Shown: one piece after another, positions 14,505 through 18,338 of the stretch
Numbering within the stretch: the stretch's first letter is position 1
Layout of the letters: each line of letters starts with the position of its first letter
NCBI GenBank assembly: GCA_023484365.1
Contig: JAMDBA010000044.1
Coordinates: forward strand, 1 to 18,338
Origin: Patescibacteria group bacterium
GTDB taxonomy: Bacteria; Patescibacteria; Paceibacteria; UBA6257; 2-01-FULL-56-20
Direction of reading: 5' to 3'
Length of the DNA: 18,338 nucleotides
The notes under the pieces: generated by a model
The model's input: the letters and a program-made list of their open reading frames with translations, nothing else
What the model was told of the DNA's origin: nothing
Database searches by the model: none
Made by a program: the position numbers and the translations under genes

Positions 14505-15470
14505 TTAGGATTTTGCAAAAGGATTTTTAGCTCCTAGAACTTCAAAGTGGACGTGACAGCCGGTGGCGTCTCCGGTTTTACCCATCAGGCCGATTTGTTG
14601 GCCTTGCTTTACATAATCGCCGATTGAGACGGACAATGATTCAAGATGGGCATATCTTGTTTCAACGCCATTGGGGTGTTCTATTAAAACGTAATTCCCG
14701 TAACCGCCGTTATATCCCGAAGAAGCGGCGTCAATTACCAACCCTTCGGCCGAAGCGACGACTGGCGTTCCGCAATTATTAGCGATATCAACCGCATTAT
14801 GGTCATGAAGAATTCCCCAGTTAAATCCATAAGTAGGCATTATGAAATAACCTTTAAGATCAGGAAGAGATGACTGGGTCAAATTTAAAGAATAGTTTCC
14901 TACCGGTTCTCCTCCGGGGATTATTAAGTTTGTGCCGACGGTCAAGTCGCTACTTTTTATATCGTTATTTGCTAACCGAAGTTGTTCCAGGCTTATATTA
15001 AAAAGAGCCGCGATTGATTCCCAGGTGTCGTTTTGTTGAACTTGGTAAAGCACTCCAGAAACCGGCAGAATCACCAGTTTTTCGCCCCGATAGAGGCGAC
15101 TTTGGGCGACCGACGGGTTTGCCCAAACGATCGTTTGAATTGATATATTAAAGTAGTTGGCGATTTTTTTTAGGGTGTCTCCTTGCTGGACGCTATAAGC
15201 AATTATTCCCGGGCGACTGAAGGGAACGCCGTTTGCAGGACCGATATTTGATCCCATAATGGAGTTATCTATCAAACTGTTATTACTGTCTGGATAATTA
15301 TCTGTTGAAAAAGAAGAGAGATTAATCTTCGGAGCGCCTTGAGCGAGGGTTTCGCTTTGGCTGAAATTAGTTTTAACAGGCCCTCCCAAGATTCCTTTTT
15401 CGTTTCCGTGTTGCGCCGCCTGATCTTGGTTTAGGAAAATAGAATTAGTGGCTAATATCCCTAATAGCAA
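14505..15470 (-). CDS. Two-LysM, M23-family (LytM/NlpD-like) envelope protein
   Basis: Such proteins bind peptidoglycan through LysM repeats and cut or regulate cutting of cross-links. Counting from TTG 15470 (321 residues): LysM 1 at about 91-136 (YSVQQGDTLKKIANYFNIS), LysM 2 at about 141-186 (YQVQQNDTWESIAALFNIS), and an M23 peptidase domain at about 205-315. The M23 zinc ligands are all present: H224-x3-D228 (HNAVD), His275 (RYAHLE) and the HVH pair at 306-308, so it should be an active enzyme. Residues 14-88 are a polar, disordered linker. The TTG start leaves only part of a hydrophobic segment. The frame continues upstream through KIKRAPIRKSLLIAVF, a typical positively charged membrane-targeting start, but no ATG, GTG or TTG occurs there before the in-frame stop at 15551-15549. 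The true start may be ATT 15515 or another rare codon. The gene diverges from the helicase gene. Confidence 0.88.
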   Translation of the reverse strand: MLLGILATNSIFLNQDQAAQHGNEKGILGGPVKTNFSQSETLAQGAPKINLSSFSTDNYPDSNNSLIDNSIMGSNIGPANGVPFSRPGIIAYSVQQGDTLKKIANYFNISIQTIVWANPSVAQSRLYRGEKLVILPVSGVLYQVQQNDTWESIAALFNISLEQLRLANNDIKSSDLTVGTNLIIPGGEPVGNYSLNLTQSSLPDLKGYFIMPTYGFNWGILHDHNAVDIANNCGTPVVASAEGLVIDAASSGYNGGYGNYVLIEHPNGVETRYAHLESLSVSIGDYVKQGQQIGLMGKTGDATGCHVHFEVLGAKNPFAKS

Positions 15471-15525
15471 AAAAACCGCTATGAGAAGCGACTTTCTTAT
15501 TGGCGCTCTTTTAATTTTTCTTAAA

Positions 15526-15554
15526 ATTATACTAATATAGCTATTGTATCACAA
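15526..15554 (-). promoter_or_regulatory. Promoter of the LysM-M23 gene, overlapping the helicase promoter
   Basis: On the minus strand TTGTGA (15554-15549), a 17-base spacer and a perfect TATAAT (15531-15526), with transcription expected near 15519. On the plus strand TATACT (15528-15533) is a likely -10 for the helicase gene (ATG 15554), though no good -35 is placed for it. The two -10 elements share bases, so the divergent genes cannot be fired at the same moment. Confidence 0.5.
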
Positions 15555-17359
15555 TGATTAATAATTTCAACAACAGTCTCAACGATAAACAAAAAGCGGC
15601 CGCAGAAGCTCCTTTAAAGCCGCTTTTGATAGTTGCTGGCGCGGGAACGGGAAAAACCCAGACATTAACCAATAGGCTGATATACGTTTTAAAACAATTG
15701 CCAGCCGTAGACACTAATGTGGTGGCGATTACTTTTACCAACAAAGCGGCCAATGAAATGAAGAGCAGGATAGCGCGATCAAAAGTTGATTTGTTTGGCA
15801 GGTCTGTTTTTGTCGGCACGTTTCATTCGTTTGGCGCCAAATTGCTGCGCCGCGAAGGGAAGATTTTGGGACGCGGGCCAGATTTCACTATTTTTGACGA
15901 CAGCGACAGCCTTAGTCTGATTAAGAAGATAATCAAGAATTTAAATCTTAAAAAAAAGATTTCGCCAGCCGAAATTCAAAATCAAATTTCACTGGTAAAA
16001 AATAATTTAATCGCTGCTGATGGAGCTAATTTTGATAATCAGGAAGTTTTTGAAAATATTTTTGATGAATACGAATCCAAGCTTTTAGAGAATAACGCTT
16101 TTGATTTTGACGATTTAATTGAAAAACCAGTTTTGATTTTTAACCAAAATCCGGCAGTGGCGGATAAATATAAAAAAGAAATTTCCCATATTCTGATAGA
16201 TGAATATCAGGATATTAATAAGGCTCAATACGCTTTGGTAAAAATTTTAGCCGGCAAAGAGGGGAGGATAAGCGCTGTCGGCGATGATCAGCAGGCGATT
16301 TATAGTTGGCGCGGAGCTAATTTTGAATTTTTTTTGAATTTTGAAAAAGATTGGCCCGAAAGTCAGATTTTTGTGCTTGATCAAAATTATCGTTCAACGG
16401 GAAACATTATTAACGCCGCTTCGCGAATTATTAGTAATAATGTAAACCAAAAGCCAAAAAATCTATGGACCGAAAAAGATTTGGGAAAAACTATTGAAAT
16501 AGTTGAAACGTCGGGAGCCAACGAAGAAGCTGAATGGATAGCCGGGAAATTAAGCGGAGAAAATGATTTTAAAGAAACAGCTGTTCTTTATAGGACTAAT
16601 GCCCAATCAAGAGCGATTGAAGAAGCTTTGATAAATAACGGGGTGCCGTATAAAATCGTCGGCGGTTTAAAATTTTATGAACGCAGGGAAATAAAAGACG
16701 TTGTCGCCGCGCTGAGAATGTATTCCAATCCTTCGGATTCGGTAAGCTCAGACAGACTGGAGAAGCTTTTAGGCAAGAATAAATTTTTTATTTTTAAAAC
16801 CAAATGGCTTGAGTCGGCGAACAGCAAAAAAGAAAAACCGGTTGACTTAATAAATAAATTTTTGGCGTCGGTGGGATATTTTGATTATCTTAAGGATAGT
16901 TTTTCCAACGCCGAAGAGAGAAAAGAAAACATAATGGAACTTATCGGTTTTGCGTCCGAATTTTCTGACGCAGCCGCTTTTTTAGAGCGCCTAGCTCTTT
17001 TTGAGGCAAACGACAGCGGCCAGAAAAACGAAGACGCAGTAAGGTTGACAACTATTCACTTAGCAAAAGGTCTTGAGTTTAATAAAGTCTTTATCGCTGG
17101 TTGCGCGGAGGGGCTGCTTCCTCACGCGCGATCAATTTCCAGTCTTTCGGAAACCGAAGAGGAGAGACGATTAATGTATGTGGCTATGACTCGCGCCAAA
17201 AACGATCTCTATGTAAGTTTTTACGGTATTCCTTCACGGTTTATTTCGGAGATACCTTCCGATTTGGCGTATTTTAGAAGCTTGAATCCGAATCATAATT
17301 TCTCTGATTTTGAATCTTTTAAAAATCGTGACGATGAAGAAGATTATATTGATTATTAA
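15554..17359 (+). CDS. uvrD: UvrD/PcrA-type superfamily 1A DNA helicase, short form
   Basis: These 3'-5' helicases unwind DNA in repair and clear proteins from DNA. The 601 residues carry the full motif set: Q-motif region LNDKQKAAAEAP (9-20), Walker A AGAGTGKT (28-35), AITFTNKAANEMKSRI (58-73), TFHSFGAKLLR (89-99), Walker B ILIDEYQD (213-220), motif III GDDQQAIYSWRG (243-254), QNYRST (277-282), LYRTNAQSRAIE (345-356), motif V TTIHLAKGLEF (499-509) and motif VI EERRLMYVAMTRAK (536-549). It is over 100 residues shorter than E. coli UvrD or Gram-positive PcrA (both a little over 700). The loss falls mainly between about 390 and 490, where the regulatory 2B subdomain lies, and in the missing C-terminal extension. 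It ends in an acidic tail (DDEEDYIDY). UvrD, PcrA and Rep cannot be separated by eye. No Shine-Dalgarno is present and no terminator is seen after the stop. Confidence 0.92.
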   Translation: MINNFNNSLNDKQKAAAEAPLKPLLIVAGAGTGKTQTLTNRLIYVLKQLPAVDTNVVAITFTNKAANEMKSRIARSKVDLFGRSVFVGTFHSFGAKLLRREGKILGRGPDFTIFDDSDSLSLIKKIIKNLNLKKKISPAEIQNQISLVKNNLIAADGANFDNQEVFENIFDEYESKLLENNAFDFDDLIEKPVLIFNQNPAVADKYKKEISHILIDEYQDINKAQYALVKILAGKEGRISAVGDDQQAIYSWRGANFEFFLNFEKDWPESQIFVLDQNYRSTGNIINAASRIISNNVNQKPKNLWTEKDLGKTIEIVETSGANEEAEWIAGKLSGENDFKETAVLYRTNAQSRAIEEALINNGVPYKIVGGLKFYERREIKDVVAALRMYSNPSDSVSSDRLEKLLGKNKFFIFKTKWLESANSKKEKPVDLINKFLASVGYFDYLKDSFSNAEERKENIMELIGFASEFSDAAAFLERLALFEANDSGQKNEDAVRLTTIHLAKGLEFNKVFIAGCAEGLLPHARSISSLSETEEERRLMYVAMTRAKNDLYVSFYGIPSRFISEIPSDLAYFRSLNPNHNFSDFESFKNRDDEEDYIDY

Positions 17360-17435
17360 AGAGGTAAAAGAGACTAACTAAAAGCCGGTAAAAATAAGAC
17401 CAATGATGATAAATGAGGATAGTGGATAAAAGCTC

Positions 17436-17463
17436 TTGACAAGACCGAGCGGCTTGCTAAAAT
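17436..17463 (+). promoter_or_regulatory. Promoter of tuf
   Basis: TTGACA (17436-17441), a 16-base spacer and TAAAAT (17458-17463), the third strong promoter here with a 16-base spacer. The leader of about 94 bases (to 17563) has a weak CCCT/AGGG hairpin (17504-17520) and ends in an A-rich run before the ATG, with no Shine-Dalgarno. The stretch 17360-17435 shows nothing else. Confidence 0.7.
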
Positions 17464-17563
17464 AGAAAACAGACTTTACAATATTATTAAATAAGTCGCA
17501 TAACCCTGTTATATTAAGGGAAAAAATCAAGTCGAAAAATAAAAAAATAAAATAAATAATAAA

Positions 17564-18338
17564 ATGGCAGAGAAAGAAAAATTTGCAAGAACAAAGCCTC
17601 ACGAGTTTGAGGCATCGGACCGCCATGTTGATCATGGTAAAACTACTTTAACGGCGGCAATAACGCACGTTCTGTTTTTAAAAGGTCTGGCTAAAAAAGA
17701 AGAAGGTGTTGATCAGATTGATAACGCCCCCGAAGAAAAAGCCCGGGGTATTACAATCGCTCTTCATCACTCCGAATATGAATCAGAGAAGCGGCACTAC
17801 GCGCATATAGACGCCCCCGGCCACGCTGATTACATTAAAAATATGATTACCGGCGCCGCTCAGATGGATGGCGCGATATTGGTGGTTTCCGCCGCTGACG
17901 GTCCGATGCCTCAAACTCGTGAACACGTTCTTTTGGCGAGGCAGGTAGGTGTTCCGGCGATAGTTGTCTTCTTAAATAAAGTTGACCAGGTTGATGATCC
18001 CGAATTAATTGATTTGGTAGAATCCGAAGTTCGTGAACTTTTGAAGAAATACGAATTTCCTGGCGACCAGATTCCCGTTATTCGTGGTTCAGCTCTTAAA
18101 GCTTTAAACGTTAAATCGGCCGATGAGCCGGACGCTAAACCGATTTTAGATTTAGTTAAGGCTTTAGACGAATATATCCCTGACCCAGTTAGAGACACCG
18201 ATAAGCCTTTCCTTATGCCGATTGAAGACATTTTCTCAATAGAAGGAAGAGGAACCGTCGTTACCGGCAGGATTGAAAGAGGTAAAGTAAAAATTAACGA
18301 AGAAGTGGAAATAATTGGTTTGAGGCAACCTCGACAGT
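17564..18338 (+). CDS. tuf: Elongation factor Tu, N-terminal 258 residues, with a corrupted P-loop region
   Basis: EF-Tu carries aminoacyl-tRNA to the ribosome using GTP. The frame runs off the right edge in domain 2. Most GTPase landmarks are standard: [14 protein letters not shown] (21-34), switch [17 protein letters not shown], switch [23 protein letters not shown], then [20 protein letters not shown], the base-binding NKVD and SAL, and domain 2 [15 protein letters not shown]. The exception is residues 14-20, EFEASDR, where EF-Tu has VNVGTIG. This removes the first core strand and puts Arg where the first glycine of the P-loop GxxxxGKT belongs; G25, K26 and T27 remain. Length and frame are kept. 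The DNA of this patch is an exact inverted copy of 17899-17922. Such a protein should not fold or bind GTP normally, so this is an inactivating rearrangement or an assembly fault. There is no Shine-Dalgarno; the start is set by homology ([13 protein letters not shown]). Confidence 0.9.
   Translation, partial: MAEKEKFARTKPHEFEASDRHVDHGKTTLTAAITHVLFLKGLAKKEEGVDQIDNAPEEKARGITIALHHSEYESEKRHYAHIDAPGHADYIKNMITGAAQMDGAILVVSAADGPMPQTREHVLLARQVGVPAIVVFLNKVDQVDDPELIDLVESEVRELLKKYEFPGDQIPVIRGSALKALNVKSADEPDAKPILDLVKALDEYIPDPVRDTDKPFLMPIEDIFSIEGRGTVVTGRIERGKVKINEEVEIIGLRQPRQ
17599..17622 (+). repeat. Inverted 24-base repeat in tuf, misplaced copy
   Basis: These 24 bases are the exact reverse complement of 17899-17922, 276 bases downstream. 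Here they replace the codons for the conserved VNVGTIG of EF-Tu; identity stops sharply on both sides. Confidence 0.95.
17899..17922 (-). repeat. Inverted 24-base repeat in tuf, original copy
   Basis: This copy encodes the universally conserved DGPMPQTR block of EF-Tu in its normal place, so it is the source, and the copy at 17599-17622 is the derived one. Confidence 0.95.

Noticed and set aside
17504..17520. Hairpin CCCT/AGGG in the tuf leader as a riboswitch or attenuator
   Set aside because: Only four base pairs with a 9-base AT loop; too weak to support a regulatory call.
17378..17635. Open minus-strand frame of 85 codons
   Set aside because: It lies over the tuf promoter, leader and first codons, and its translation is a Phe/Ile/Leu-rich product of A-rich DNA; tuf on the other strand explains it.
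1..18338. Recoded stop codons as in Gracilibacteria
   Set aside because: TGA ends two genes at expected places, no in-frame TGA interrupts conserved proteins, and Trp is encoded by TGG.
1..18338. CRISPR arrays, insertion sequences, prophage or defence genes
   Set aside because: No spaced direct repeats, transposase motifs or phage genes were found; the genes are housekeeping.

Overview
This window looks like a piece of a small, AT-rich bacterial chromosome, most likely from a Candidate Phyla Radiation (Patescibacteria, Parcubacteria-like) genome. That placement is an inference. It rests on the compact informational and cell-wall gene set, a CxDxIQNxxETGVDCGG membrane protein, starts that mostly lack a Shine-Dalgarno sequence, and a CCTGCCTGCGCAGG-type palindrome inside a coding region. 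TGA, TAA and TAG all end genes here, so the standard bacterial code fits.

Layout. 1-146: tail of a small Cys/His zinc-finger-like protein, then a clean terminator. 219-3023: three overlapping + strand genes for the envelope: a membrane-anchored Cys-motif protein, a RodA/FtsW-type glycan polymerase and MltG, the lytic transglycosylase that ends glycan strands. 3039-11654: a strong promoter drives one 2281-residue RNA polymerase gene in which beta and beta' are fused, followed closely by rpsF, ssb, rpsR and a PAP2 lipid phosphatase probably involved in undecaprenyl-phosphate recycling. 11704-14193, minus strand: a 66-residue orphan gene with the only clear Shine-Dalgarno site in the window, then topoisomerase I. 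14273-14469, plus strand: a short RNA transcription unit with its own strong promoter and terminator, whose product folds like a tRNA but breaks several tRNA rules. 14505-15470, minus strand: a two-LysM plus M23 peptidase envelope protein whose membrane-targeting N-terminus has no ordinary start codon. 15554-17359: a short UvrD/PcrA-type helicase. 17564-18338: the first 258 codons of EF-Tu.

Most striking observations. (1) In EF-Tu, seven residues covering the first core strand and the first P-loop glycine (VNVGTIG in ordinary EF-Tu) are replaced by EFEASDR. The DNA encoding them is an exact 24-base inverted copy of a segment 276 bases downstream in the same gene. This is either a template-switch mutation or an assembly chimera. 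(2) rpoB and rpoC are fused in frame with almost no linker. (3) The tRNA-like RNA at 14317-14392. (4) Two palindromes lie in frame inside conserved genes (mltG, topA). No mobile element, CRISPR array or defence system was seen.

The genes serve transcription (RpoBC), translation (S6, S18, EF-Tu), DNA maintenance (SSB, TopA, UvrD-like) and cell-wall growth (RodA-like, MltG, PAP2, LysM-M23). It is a housekeeping region in which the oddities are structural rather than a new gene system.
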